From assembly GCA_028281945.1 (NCBI GenBank), contig JANQIW010000061.1, forward strand, positions 1 through 48,407: DNA of 48,407 bases, in the 5' to 3' direction. A program made the position numbers and the translations under genes. The notes beneath the pieces were generated by a model. The model was not told where the DNA came from. It did not search any database and saw only the letters and a program-made list of their open reading frames with translations. Each line of letters begins with the position of its first letter. Within the stretch, counting starts at the first letter, position 1. Shown here one piece after another: positions 34,902 through 43,630 of this stretch. Origin of the DNA: Prochloraceae cyanobacterium PL24a_bin.78. Lineage in GTDB: Bacteria > Cyanobacteriota > Cyanobacteriia > Cyanobacteriales > JANQIW01.

Positions 34902-36224
34902 TTATGATTCCATTTTTTGTAATAAACTCAACTGCTTTGGATCAGAATCTTGTTCTTTTGTCTCTATATCTTTATCTAAATCTTCTTCCATATCTAAATC
35001 AGATTCATCACCATTGAGAAGATATTGAGCAGTTTGGAGCATTTCTTCACTAATATCTTTGAGATCTTTTCGATTATCTAAATAAGTTTTTAAAGCTTCT
35101 ATAGGATCGAGAGTATTATTTACCCCCAATTCTGGTAAACGCGATCGAGATTTTTGGGTAATAGTTTCGGGGCGAATGGTATAACTGTGAGCATTTTTAA
35201 GGGCATCATGAATAGAAGCTACTTCAATTAATTCCACTTGTTCTGATCGCAACTTATATATCAACCTAACCACCGCATCTTGAATATTTTTCTTAGAAAT
35301 AGCCTTTAAAATTTCATCTTGAGGATTATCTTTCTCCGTCACATCCACCTCTATAGTCCGAAAATTGCGAACATTCAAAGGGCAAAAATCCCAATTTACC
35401 GTACCTTTTTCTAACTCAACCCAGACATAACCCTTATCTTCCTTTTCCTCTGAAAAATCTACCCTTTCAATACTTCCTGGATAAACCACTGGAGGATTGT
35501 TATACTTGTTTAAATTCTGATGCTTGTGAATGTGCCCTAAAGCTACATATTCTAATTCTGGACGTGCCAATAAAGACACAGGAATGGTAAAACCAGTTCC
35601 CACAGCTAAGAGCCGTTCCGCTCCTAATTTAGCCTTATCAGCCATTACATGAGCTAATAATATGGTAGGAATAGAGGAATCTAGATTGCGAATTTCATTT
35701 TCTATGATAGGCTGGAGACGATCAATTAATTTAGCATTCACTTCTTCTAAAGACAACCCTTTAGTTTCCGGGCGAGTTAAAAGAGTCGATCGATTCAACC
35801 ATGGCAAAGTAATCACTTGGATATCCCCATTGCCAGTAGTAATCCTGTGAGTATGAATATTATCCCCTACAATAAACCTTGGCACTGCTAAAGCCCGATA
35901 AATACATAAACTCGCACCTCCATTTCCTTGTGAATGCCGATCGTGATTTCCCACCAACAATACCGTAGGAATATTTGCATCTGCCAACCTCCGAAATTGG
36001 GAAGCAAAAGCGTCTTGCACATATGGAGGTGGTGTAGCATCTGGAAAGGCATCTCCCCCAAATAATACTAAATCTGCTGGAGTATTAATGGCACGATCGA
36101 TACATTGGGTTAAACTTTTAATAAAATCTTCTAGACGGGTATTTATCCCTGTTTCTGGATTAATTTTCCCTTGAGATAAACCACTTCCGAGATGTATATC
36201 ACTAAGATGGAGAACTTTTATCAT
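34902..36224 (-). CDS. sbcD: DNA repair exonuclease, SbcD/Mre11 type
   Basis: 440 residues. Calcineurin-like phosphoesterase with all five metal motifs: SDIHLG (7-12), GGDAF (about 55), GNHDRHS (about 92), LLAHV (about 193) and ALGHIHKHQ (about 232). The capping and C-terminal regions follow, ending in an acidic tail (EDLDKDIETKEQDSD). With SbcC it cleaves hairpins and blocked ends; sbcC is not in the window. The gene ahead on the same strand is the CysH-like gene, separated by a terminator, so sbcD is probably transcribed alone. Confidence 0.88.
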   Translation of the reverse strand: MIKVLHLSDIHLGSGLSQGKINPETGINTRLEDFIKSLTQCIDRAINTPADLVLFGGDAFPDATPPPYVQDAFASQFRRLADANIPTVLLVGNHDRHSQGNGGASLCIYRALAVPRFIVGDNIHTHRITTGNGDIQVITLPWLNRSTLLTRPETKGLSLEEVNAKLIDRLQPIIENEIRNLDSSIPTILLAHVMADKAKLGAERLLAVGTGFTIPVSLLARPELEYVALGHIHKHQNLNKYNNPPVVYPGSIERVDFSEEKEDKGYVWVELEKGTVNWDFCPLNVRNFRTIEVDVTEKDNPQDEILKAISKKNIQDAVVRLIYKLRSEQVELIEVASIHDALKNAHSYTIRPETITQKSRSRLPELGVNNTLDPIEALKTYLDNRKDLKDISEEMLQTAQYLLNGDESDLDMEEDLDKDIETKEQDSDPKQLSLLQKMES

Positions 36225-36241
36225 TAGACTACTATAAAAAT

Positions 36242-36288
36242 AAATAAAAATTAGTTAGTGCTAAGGATTTGCTAGCACTTAACTAACC
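36242..36288 (-). terminator. Rho-independent terminator of the CysH-like gene
   Basis: On the minus strand a long stem (GTTAGTTAAGTGCTA with TTAGCACTAACTAA, one bulge; 36251-36287) is followed by TTTTTATTT. It lies about 10 bases after the stop at 36297 and before the sbcD start at 36224. Confidence 0.8.
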
Positions 36289-36296
36289 TAGATAGA

Positions 36297-36986
36297 CTAT
36301 TGAATCTCTACTACCACTTTCTTAGTCAAAGGCTGATCGCCAATTTGAGAATAACCTTGGTCATGTAGTGGATTATAAATCATATCATGCTCATAAGTAT
36401 AAGCCCAAGATTCAGGGCGACTCCAGTAAGCTAAAGGATTAATCTGTAATCTTTTGTTTTCATCCCATTGAAAGACATTAAGATTAGCATAAGATTCACC
36501 AAGATCTCGACGATAGGCTGTAATATAAGCACGAGCGTTAAGTTTAGCTAATCCTTGAAGTTGGGGTTCAATTTTGGTTAAATAATGAAATTTTTGAAGA
36601 TCTTGATTCCACAATCCTTGACCATATTTAGCTGCAAAAGTTTCTGAGGAGTCTACATCGGCAATTTTAAAGATCTTTAAATCTAAATTGTAGATTGCTC
36701 GTGATTTTGCTACTAATTGTAAAGTTTCAGGAAAATGATGGAGTGTATCTAAAAAAATAACGGGGATTGGCTGTTTTGGTCTTAGTTGGCGGTACAAGAG
36801 ATCGGTTATTACCAAATCATCAATGTTGAAGGCACTAATTTGTACTAATCCCGTCGGAATATTTGTGAGACACCACGCCAAAATTTTTTTGGGATCAACT
36901 TTTTTAAATCTTTGATTAAGTTGATTAATTTCTGATTCTACAGCATTAGTCATAGGCGATAGTGTCGATGGTGTCATATTGGTCAC
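36297..36986 (-). CDS. CysH-like PAPS/APS reductase family protein lacking the catalytic Cys
   Basis: 229 residues. The core follows phosphoadenylyl-sulfate reductase: IPVIFLDTLHHFPETLQL, KYGQGLWNQDLQKFHYLTKIEPQ, ARAYITAYRRDLGESYANLNVF, INPLAYWSRPESWAYTYEHDMIYNPLHDQGYSQIGD. It ends shortly after IGDQPLT, so the C-terminal tail with the ECG(L/I)H catalytic cysteine is absent. The only Cys is in ILAWCLTNIP. The nucleotide loop reads SAFNIDDLV rather than SSFGAEDQ. The stop is genuine: a terminator follows directly. Either a truncated paralog or a protein with another role such as an adenylyl-sulfate-type sulfotransfer or binding function. The leader contains a hairpin at 37022-37051. Confidence 0.75.
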   Translation of the reverse strand: MTNMTPSTLSPMTNAVESEINQLNQRFKKVDPKKILAWCLTNIPTGLVQISAFNIDDLVITDLLYRQLRPKQPIPVIFLDTLHHFPETLQLVAKSRAIYNLDLKIFKIADVDSSETFAAKYGQGLWNQDLQKFHYLTKIEPQLQGLAKLNARAYITAYRRDLGESYANLNVFQWDENKRLQINPLAYWSRPESWAYTYEHDMIYNPLHDQGYSQIGDQPLTKKVVVEIQ

Positions 36987-37651
36987 TCTCTACACTGGTT
37001 TTTGAACATCTTTAACTTTTTCCCCTTAAATCAGAGATGATTTGGGAAGGGATTTTTGATTCACACTGCCAGAAGCCGTGGGAAAGTGCACTTAGTGCAA
37101 CATTCAACCTTCTTAAATCTATTCAAAAAATGGTAAATTTAAGTTAGGTATAGCATCACTTTTACAAATGAAGGTGGCTGCCCACAAAGTTAAACCAAAA
37201 AGTTTAACGCTATTTCAATCAAGTTATCTCTTTTTTTGTTTTCAGAATAATAGATTTACTTCATGTATTGGGCGTAAGGATAGATATAATCTTACGCAGG
37301 GTTTTCACACCAACTTTCAATCTATTGAACTGTTTCCAAAAGATTTGATATTTAATTATAGCACATTAGAAACAGTTATTTTTAGGGGGATTTAATAAGA
37401 TTTGCAGAAGTTTTTATCCACCTATTAACACCTCTACATAGATAAAGTAACTAAACTAATCATATTACTATTTGGCTTGATTCGATCGTTTCTGGCTGGT
37501 TTTTTTTGGGCAGGCTATAATACGCCGCCATTAATATACTAACTATCTATTATGAACTATTTTTAGTGCTTTTTAGATTAAATTAGATGAAAATATACTT
37601 AAAACATTTACACTATCTTAGAGTATATTAGATAAAATCTATTAACAACTA
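36987..37651. other. Intergenic region with inverted repeats
   Basis: About 665 bases without a convincing gene. A hairpin CCCTTAAATCA...TGATTTGGGAAGGG lies at 37022-37051, and the palindrome TGCACT-T-AGTGCA near 37086-37099, both in the probable leader or promoter of the CysH-like gene. A 75-codon open frame at 37168-37395 has no recognisable protein character. A TATAAT near 37515 and AT-rich DNA precede the glutaredoxin-like gene. Confidence 0.45.
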
Positions 37652-37918
37652 ATGGAATTAATACTATATAGCAAGCCTGGTTGCCATCTTTGCGAGGGTT
37701 TGGAAGAAAAATTACGCCAAATTCAATCTTTTGATTTACACCTTGAGATTCGAGATATCACTACTCAGGATGATTGGTTTAGTGCTTATGAGTTTTCTAT
37801 CCCTGTTTTATTTTATAAAAATCTTGCAGGGGAAGAAATTTCTCTACCTCGCCCTTCTCCTCGTATTTCCCTTGGGCAATTGGAACAATTTTTGCAAAGG
37901 TATGTCATGGATAGTTGA
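37652..37918 (+). CDS. Glutaredoxin-like protein (DUF836 family)
   Basis: 88 residues. Thioredoxin-fold beginning LILYSKPGCHLCEGLEEKL, with a CHLC active site (about 11-14) and the cis-Pro in FSIPVLFY (about 51). Family of small glutaredoxin-like proteins, role in thiol-disulfide exchange, partner unknown. A 130-base gap separates it from murE on the same strand. Confidence 0.85.
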   Translation: MELILYSKPGCHLCEGLEEKLRQIQSFDLHLEIRDITTQDDWFSAYEFSIPVLFYKNLAGEEISLPRPSPRISLGQLEQFLQRYVMDS

Positions 37919-38081
37919 TAATTTTGGTTTTTTTCTCTTAATCATACTATAGTTTGAGCAAGTTGACAAAGATGTCGGTTGTGTTTTTTCAATATATTGC
38001 TTTTCTAGATTTAGATTAGTTAAGAGATGTTGACTAGCTAAAGTTTGGATGACGATCATAGAAAAAATAAAGGAAATTTTA

Positions 38082-39578
38082 ATGATGAAGTTAAAAGATT
38101 TATTAAGTAATTTGTCTGATGAATCCTCAATGGCTCAACATCCATCCCTGGATTTGGAGGTTGAAGGACTTTGTACTAATTCTCATGCTTGTTCTAATGG
38201 TCAGGTTTTTATAGGAATGCCAGGCACTAGGGTTGATGGAGGAGAATTTTGGCAAAGTGCTATGTCTAAGGGGGCAATTGCTGCTGTGATTAGCTCTGAG
38301 GCTGCTGCTAAATATCCTCCTACAACTGATGATTGTGTGGTGATTCATCCTAATCCAATTATTGCTTGTGCGGAAATTGCTTGTGCTTTTTATAATAATC
38401 CTACTCACACTTTACGGGCTATAGGAGTTACAGGAACTAATGGTAAAACTACTACTACTCATTTGATAGAGTTTATCTTAAATAAATGTCAGTTACAAAC
38501 TGCGATTTTGGGGACTTTATATCTACGATGGCCGGGATTTGAAAAAACTGCTCTTCTCACTACTCCTTTTGCTTCTGAGTTACAAGAGGAATTAGCTATG
38601 GCTAGGGATGCCGGGAATAAGTTTATTGCTATGGAGGTTAGTTCTCATGCTTTGTCTCAAGATAGAGTGAAGGGTTGCAGTTTTGAGGTGGCTGTTTTTA
38701 CTAATCTAACTCAGGATCATTTAGATTTTTATCGTGATATGGAGGAATATTTTCAAGCTAAGGCTCTTTTATTTACTCCTGAATATCTTAAAGGTAGGGC
38801 AATTATTAATTATGATGATGCTTATGGTCGACGTTTGCTTGAAGGTTTAGATAAAAATCAGGTTTGGAGTTATAGTGTTGGGGATTCTTCGGCGGATTTA
38901 TGGATGAAGGATTTGGAATATCTGCCAAATGGTGTGAAGGGTGTTTTACATACTCCTTTAGGTGAGGCTGAGTTTTTATCTCCTTTAGTTGGTCAATTTA
39001 ATTTGGAAAATCTATTGGCTGCTGTGGGGGTTGTTTTAGATTTGGGAGTGGATTTAACGGAAATTGTTAGGTTTTTACCTGAGTTTCCGGGGGTTCCTGG
39101 GCGGATGGAAAGGGTTCAAGTTAGTGAAAATCAAGATGTAAGTGTTCTCGTTGATTATGCTCATACTCCTGATAGTTTGGAAAATATGTTGAAGGCTGCA
39201 CGTCCTTTTATTCAAGGTAATATAATTTGTGTGTTTGGTTGTGGTGGCGATCGCGATCGAACTAAGCGGCCTTTGATGGGTAAAATTGTGGCGGATTTGG
39301 CTGATGTTGCTGTTGTGACTTCTGATAATCCTAGAACTGAAGATCCTGAGCGGATTTTGGAAGATATATTAAATGGTATCCCTGATTCTGTGAATCCTAT
39401 GGTAATTGCTGATCGAGCTAGTGCGATTCGTCGGGCTATTTGTGAGGCTAAACCTGGTGATGGGATCTTAATTGCTGGTAAGGGCCATGAAGATTATCAG
39501 ATTTTGGGGACGGAAAAAATTCACTTTGACGATCGTGAGCACGCTAGAGATGCTTTAAATGTGAGATTAGGTGGTTAA
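38082..39578 (+). CDS. murE: UDP-MurNAc-L-Ala-D-Glu:meso-diaminopimelate ligase
   Basis: 498 residues from the ATG at 38082 (MMKLKDLLSNL), preceded by AAGGAA; an upstream ATG at 38049 adds 11 residues without a ribosome site. Adds meso-DAP to the peptidoglycan stem peptide, using ATP. GVTGTNGKTTTTH is the P-loop (about 113), AMEVSSHALSQDRV and FTNLTQDHLDFY are Mur ligase motifs, VLVDYAHTPDSLENML lies before the C-terminal domain, and SDNPRTEDP (about 415) contains DNPR, the motif that selects DAP. GKGHEDYQ ends the family pattern. HIP1-like GGCGATCGCGATCG lies at 39246-39259. Confidence 0.95.
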   Translation: MMKLKDLLSNLSDESSMAQHPSLDLEVEGLCTNSHACSNGQVFIGMPGTRVDGGEFWQSAMSKGAIAAVISSEAAAKYPPTTDDCVVIHPNPIIACAEIACAFYNNPTHTLRAIGVTGTNGKTTTTHLIEFILNKCQLQTAILGTLYLRWPGFEKTALLTTPFASELQEELAMARDAGNKFIAMEVSSHALSQDRVKGCSFEVAVFTNLTQDHLDFYRDMEEYFQAKALLFTPEYLKGRAIINYDDAYGRRLLEGLDKNQVWSYSVGDSSADLWMKDLEYLPNGVKGVLHTPLGEAEFLSPLVGQFNLENLLAAVGVVLDLGVDLTEIVRFLPEFPGVPGRMERVQVSENQDVSVLVDYAHTPDSLENMLKAARPFIQGNIICVFGCGGDRDRTKRPLMGKIVADLADVAVVTSDNPRTEDPERILEDILNGIPDSVNPMVIADRASAIRRAICEAKPGDGILIAGKGHEDYQILGTEKIHFDDREHARDALNVRLGG

Positions 39579-39589
39579 GGTTGATTTTT

Positions 39590-39635
39590 AATTGGTAGTT
39601 GAGTTTTGATTAAAATCAACAATTACCAATTCTTT
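39590..39635 (+). terminator. Terminator between murE and sufR
   Basis: AATTGGTA (39590-39597) pairs with TACCAATT (39624-39631), with an inner GTTGA/TCAAC and TTTT/AAAA pairing, then CTTTT. It lies 12 bases after the murE stop between convergent genes. Confidence 0.65.
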
Positions 39636-39688
39636 TGTAATTGATACTGTTTTTAGTTACAATATTTTTTAAAACTATAACTGTAACT

Positions 39689-40342
39689 TTATTTTTTCTC
39701 ACAAATCTTATAGACACATCTTCTCTCTCCTGCCACAATATGTTCAATTCGCTCAATATTAATATCATTTCCCAAAGTATACTGAAATAAATCCAACTCT
39801 CTATCACATAAACCAGTGCAAGCCGTAGCAGCAGCACAAATAGGACAATGCTTTTCAATCAAAAACCAAGAAGAATCATCTAGAGATTGTACCTCCGCCA
39901 TATATCCTTCATCATTACGTAACTCAGCAAGAATATTAATTTTTTCTTCTAAAGGCAAGTTTTCTGAAATATTTTCTCGATATAACTCTTTTTGTTCTTG
40001 GCATCGCACTTCTAATAAACGTTGTAAACCTTCATTTCCAAAAGTTTCAGTAATAGAATGAATTAAACTTAAAGTTAAATCCGCATAACCATTAGGGAAG
40101 AAACTATCTGCTTGTGTTGTCAACTGCCACATTTTAGTTGGTCTTCCTTGAGAGAGATTTTTTTCAGTATAAATTACTAAACCTTCTTCTTGTAAAGCAT
40201 ATAAATGTTGACGAATTGCCATTGTTGAAACGCCAAACTCTTGAGCTAATTTATTTGCATTAGCTTGCCCTTCAAATTTGAGGAAATTAATAATCCTTTG
40301 TCTTGTTTTATTGATATTTTGAGATTTTTTCGCGGCTGCCAT
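39689..40342 (-). CDS. sufR: SufR-type Fe-S-sensing transcriptional repressor
   Basis: 217 residues. N-terminal winged helix-turn-helix (about 15-75: NKLAQEFGVSTMAIRQHLYALQEEGLV) of the DeoR/ArsR-like kind. The C-terminal part has the cluster-binding cysteines: HCPICAAATACTGLCDRELDLFQ (about 164-186) and GERRCVY (about 210). SufR of cyanobacteria binds a 4Fe-4S cluster and represses suf genes and itself. Here no suf genes are adjacent. It is divergent from a Rieske-protein gene, with two inverted repeats in the 113-base spacer, so this copy may be the genome's SufR or a paralog dedicated to this locus. Confidence 0.85.
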   Translation of the reverse strand: MAAAKKSQNINKTRQRIINFLKFEGQANANKLAQEFGVSTMAIRQHLYALQEEGLVIYTEKNLSQGRPTKMWQLTTQADSFFPNGYADLTLSLIHSITETFGNEGLQRLLEVRCQEQKELYRENISENLPLEEKINILAELRNDEGYMAEVQSLDDSSWFLIEKHCPICAAATACTGLCDRELDLFQYTLGNDINIERIEHIVAGERRCVYKICEKK

Positions 40343-40373
40343 AAGTTATTTGGAATCTTGTTTTGATTAAATA

Positions 40374-40395
40374 TTGTAAAGAAAAATCTTTACAA
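40374..40395. promoter_or_regulatory. Operator 1 in the sufR/Rieske spacer
   Basis: TTGTAAAGA (40374-40382), spacer AAAA, TCTTTACAA (40387-40395): a perfect 9+9 inverted repeat with core TAAAG-N6-CTTTA. It covers the likely -35 box TTTACA (40389-40394) of the Rieske gene. Very likely the site of the divergent SufR-type repressor. Confidence 0.7.
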
Positions 40396-40416
40396 AGTCA
40401 AATTTTAAGTTATACT
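40389..40416 (+). promoter_or_regulatory. Promoter of the Rieske-protein gene
   Basis: TTTACA (40389-40394) and TATACT (40411-40416), 16 bases apart, about 40 bases before the ATG at 40456. The -35 box is inside operator 1 and the transcribed start is next to operator 2, a layout that fits repression. Confidence 0.5.
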
Positions 40417-40423
40417 GACTTTA

Positions 40424-40439
40424 TAAAGAAAAAACTTTA
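40424..40439. promoter_or_regulatory. Operator 2 in the sufR/Rieske spacer
   Basis: TAAAG (40424-40428), six A, CTTTA (40435-40439): the same core as operator 1, centred 47 bases downstream of it. The flanking CTTTATAAAG at 40419-40428 is itself a 10-base palindrome. Confidence 0.6.
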
Positions 40440-40455
40440 GAAAGTAGAGAAGTTT

Positions 40456-42213
40456 ATGACAGTTATAAACAAACAAAAATCAGGGTTTGTTCGTGTTGTT
40501 AAGGAAAATGAGATACCAGCTTCAGGATATAAATTAGTCAAAGTTGCAGGGAAAACCATCGCCCTTTTCCATCACGAAGACAAAATCTATGCTATCGATA
40601 ATCGTTGCCCTCATATGGGTTTTCCATTACACCAAGGTTCCGTGCATAATTGTATTCTCACTTGCCATTGGCATCATGCCCGTTTTGATCTGAAAACGGG
40701 AGGAACCTTCGATCTTTGGGCTGATGATGTGCCAAGTTTTCCTGTGGAAATTCGAGATGGGGAGGTATGGATTGATATTAGCCCTCAGTCTGAGGTTAAA
40801 ATTAAGGCACAACAACGTTTGATTGATGGTTTAGAACAAAATATCTCTCTAGTAATAGCTAAATCTATTTTAAGTTTGCTATCTCATAATGTGAATCCTA
40901 CTCAACCTTTTGAAGAAGGATTAAAATTTGGGACACGTTATCGACAAGAAGGATGGAGTGCTGGTTTAACTATTCATACTTCTATGATGAATATTTTGCC
41001 TTATTTAGATGATAAAGATAAAGCTAAGGCTTTATATCATGGACTTTCTGCTGTATCTAGAGAATGTGCCGGAAAACCCCCTCGATTTTCTATACAACCT
41101 TTGCCAACTGTTGGAAAAAATACAGATATATCTTTACTAAAAACTTGGTTTCGTCAATTTATAGAGGTTAGAGATACTCAAGGTGCTGAGAGATGTTTGG
41201 TATCTGCCATTAAAATGGGTGCTAAGCAGACAGAAATTGCAGAAATGTTATTTGCTGCTATCACAGATCATCGTTATATTGATGAGGGACATCCTCTTGA
41301 TTTCACTAATAAGGCATTAGAAGCGTTAGATGTTACGGGTTGGGGAAATGCTGATTTAGTCTTAACTAGCCTTGTCAGAGGTTATGCTACTGCCCATCGG
41401 ATGGAGGAGTCAAATTCTTGGCGACATCCGATAGATTTAGTAAAAATTTTAGATAATGCTTTTCAAGAATTAGATGATGCTAGGGCAAAAGGAGAGAAAA
41501 AACGAGGTACTTGGCAAGGAGAAGGAGAATTAAGCAAAGTTTTATTAGAAGACGATCCGCAAAAAATTGTATCATCTTTGTTAAATGCATTAAAAGATGG
41601 GGCAACGGAAGTAGAATTGGCAGCAACTGTGGCTTATGCAGCAGCATTACGGATTGCTCAATTCCATACTAATAATGATTTTAGAGATTGGGATACGGCT
41701 CATCATTCATTTACTTTCGCTAATGCTGTGCTTCAAGGATTAAAAAGAGTACCATCTGTTTTATTGTTACGAGGGGTTTTTGATGCTGCTATAACGGTAT
41801 ATCTAAATCGTTTTTTAAATATACCTTCTGTGAGTTTACCTAAGCCGGAAGACGGAATAAAGAATCCAGATGAGTTATTGTTACAATTACCGGAGTTATT
41901 AAATAAACAACAGCAGGTAAATGAGGCAGGAAAATTAGTCGCCAAATATCTTTATAGTGGTGGTAATTCAGATAACCTCTTAAATATGTTAGGAAAAGTT
42001 TTGCTACGAGAAGATCGAGATTTCCATACTATTCAGGAAATAGAGGCAGTATTTCGTTTATATTCACATTTTAAGGAAAGCAAAAAGGGAATTAATATAC
42101 TTGTAGCTGGGGTTAGATATTTAGCTGCTCACTCTCCTACCAGACGTACTCAAGAACAAACCTATCAAATCGCACGACGTTTGCATAAAGGAGAAGAATT
42201 ATTTCAAGAATAG
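40456..42213 (+). CDS. Rieske 2Fe-2S protein with a large helical C-terminal domain
   Basis: 585 residues. A Rieske ferredoxin domain (about 10-115) has the cluster ligands in NRCPHMGFPL (CxH) and LTCHWHHARFD (CxxH). The remaining 470 residues are almost all helical, with no membrane segment. They contain several His-rich stretches (FHTNNDFRDWDTAHHSFTFAN, TDHRYIDEGHPLDF, SAVSRECAGKPPRFS), which could hold a metal or heme. I know homologous 'Rieske (2Fe-2S) protein' entries in cyanobacteria and actinobacteria but no established reaction. Control by an adjacent Fe-S-sensing repressor suggests a role under iron or oxidative stress. The YciI gene 111 bases downstream is probably co-transcribed. 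Confidence 0.85.
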   Translation: MTVINKQKSGFVRVVKENEIPASGYKLVKVAGKTIALFHHEDKIYAIDNRCPHMGFPLHQGSVHNCILTCHWHHARFDLKTGGTFDLWADDVPSFPVEIRDGEVWIDISPQSEVKIKAQQRLIDGLEQNISLVIAKSILSLLSHNVNPTQPFEEGLKFGTRYRQEGWSAGLTIHTSMMNILPYLDDKDKAKALYHGLSAVSRECAGKPPRFSIQPLPTVGKNTDISLLKTWFRQFIEVRDTQGAERCLVSAIKMGAKQTEIAEMLFAAITDHRYIDEGHPLDFTNKALEALDVTGWGNADLVLTSLVRGYATAHRMEESNSWRHPIDLVKILDNAFQELDDARAKGEKKRGTWQGEGELSKVLLEDDPQKIVSSLLNALKDGATEVELAATVAYAAALRIAQFHTNNDFRDWDTAHHSFTFANAVLQGLKRVPSVLLLRGVFDAAITVYLNRFLNIPSVSLPKPEDGIKNPDELLLQLPELLNKQQQVNEAGKLVAKYLYSGGNSDNLLNMLGKVLLREDRDFHTIQEIEAVFRLYSHFKESKKGINILVAGVRYLAAHSPTRRTQEQTYQIARRLHKGEELFQE

Positions 42214-42324
42214 TTCCAAAATTATATCTTAGATAATTGAAAATGGATTATTAATCATGGAAATTAATAAAAAAGCTATTGTTTTTATCTTAAATTCTCT
42301 TAATTTTTATCGGAAGAAAAAAGC

Positions 42325-42633
42325 ATGACTAAATTTTTTGCTGTTGTGGTGGCAACGATTCCAGAATATTATGAATACAAGAAAAAACATCCAGAACACG
42401 ATCGGGATCAATTAGCATGGTTTAATGAACAATATGAAAAAGGGATTTTGATTTGTTGTGGTCCTTTTGTGCCCCATGATGGTACGGGACTTTGGATCAT
42501 CAAAGCTGAAAACCTTGAAGAAGCTATGAAAATTGTTAAAACAAGTCCTCGTGTTAGGGATGGGATGCTAGCAGAATCTGCTCGAGTTGTTGAGTGGAAC
42601 GTTCATCTTGGAAAAGAGAGATTAAAAGAGTAA
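42325..42633 (+). CDS. YciI-like protein
   Basis: 102 residues, ferredoxin-like alpha/beta fold of the YciI/muconolactone-isomerase-like superfamily. FFAVVVATIPEYYEYKKKHPEHDRDQLAWF holds the conserved His/Asp pair; GILICCGPFVPHDGTGLWIIKAENLEEAMKIV is the second half. A small enzyme or binding protein of unknown substrate. Start ATG at 42325, with GGAAGAA upstream. Position suggests a joint function with the Rieske protein. Confidence 0.85.
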   Translation: MTKFFAVVVATIPEYYEYKKKHPEHDRDQLAWFNEQYEKGILICCGPFVPHDGTGLWIIKAENLEEAMKIVKTSPRVRDGMLAESARVVEWNVHLGKERLKE

Positions 42634-42821
42634 TTAAGATTAATTCTTAAGAAAGTCAAGAAGTATTATTTTTTGTTATGCAAAATCCTTGAAGATTAGA
42701 GACTACTTATGTTTCAGGCTGAACTATTAAGAAATATGATAATATAATTAAATATTATGCAAATTTATTGAGCTTTGTAAATTAAAATAAGGTCAAAAAT
42801 CAACTATAAAACAAGTATTTT

Positions 42822-43529
42822 ATGCAAACAATTAATGATGCCCAGAAGCCATGGCAAAGCCAACCCAAGTTGAAGTTAAAAGTTCAAAACCAACCTTTAA
42901 GAATAATTGCTCTTGGAGATAGTTTAGTTTATGGATATGGGGATCCTGTTTTTGGGGGTTGGGTTGAGCAATTACGCCGTCAATGGATGTCACCTGATAG
43001 TAAAGGTCATGTGTTATATAATTTGGGTATTCGAGGGGATACGGTGACTAAGGTTCAAGGACGATTGGAACATGAGTTTAATTTTCGGGGTGAATTACGG
43101 AATCGATATCCTGATTTGATTATTTTATCTGTAGGTGTTAATGATTCTCCTCGTCTTTTACATAAAGATGGCAAGAATGTAACGAACTATAATGATTTTA
43201 TTTTACAGATGGATATGTTATTAGCACAGGCTAAACTCCTTGCTAATGTGTTATTTATCGGCATGATTCCGGTAGATGAAAGTAAAATGCCTTTTCTTAA
43301 GTGTTTTTATTTTAATCATCGCGATCAATTTAGTTATAAAGAAGTTACTAAAAGTCTTTGTCAAAAGCATAATATTCCTTATTTGGATACTTTCGATATG
43401 TGGATATCTAGAGGTGAGAATTGGTGGCGATCGCGTCTTTCTTCTGATGGCTTGCATCCTAATGAAAAAGGTTATGGCTCATTATTAGAAGATGTGCTTA
43501 ATTGGCAACATATGACCCATCTAGTATAA
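42822..43529 (+). CDS. SGNH/GDSL hydrolase
   Basis: 235 residues. All four blocks are present: IIALGDSLVYGYG (catalytic Ser about 32), NLGIRGDTVTK (Gly), SVGVNDSPRL (Asn) and SSDGLHPNEKGYG (Asp and His, about 207-211). No signal peptide, so it is probably cytoplasmic. Esterase, lipase or acyl-thioesterase activity on an unknown ester. Confidence 0.88.
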   Translation: MQTINDAQKPWQSQPKLKLKVQNQPLRIIALGDSLVYGYGDPVFGGWVEQLRRQWMSPDSKGHVLYNLGIRGDTVTKVQGRLEHEFNFRGELRNRYPDLIILSVGVNDSPRLLHKDGKNVTNYNDFILQMDMLLAQAKLLANVLFIGMIPVDESKMPFLKCFYFNHRDQFSYKEVTKSLCQKHNIPYLDTFDMWISRGENWWRSRLSSDGLHPNEKGYGSLLEDVLNWQHMTHLV

Positions 43530-43630
43530 TTTGGTTTTTTTTAACAAAATAATACTTAGTTGATTTATAAAATTTTTGTTTAATTATATAACAATAATAA
43601 TTCTTTAAGCCTATTGTGGATTCTATCTTT

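Noticed and set aside
37168..37395. 75-codon plus-strand frame
   Set aside because: Composition is random-like, no ribosome site, no recognisable motif; treated as intergenic.
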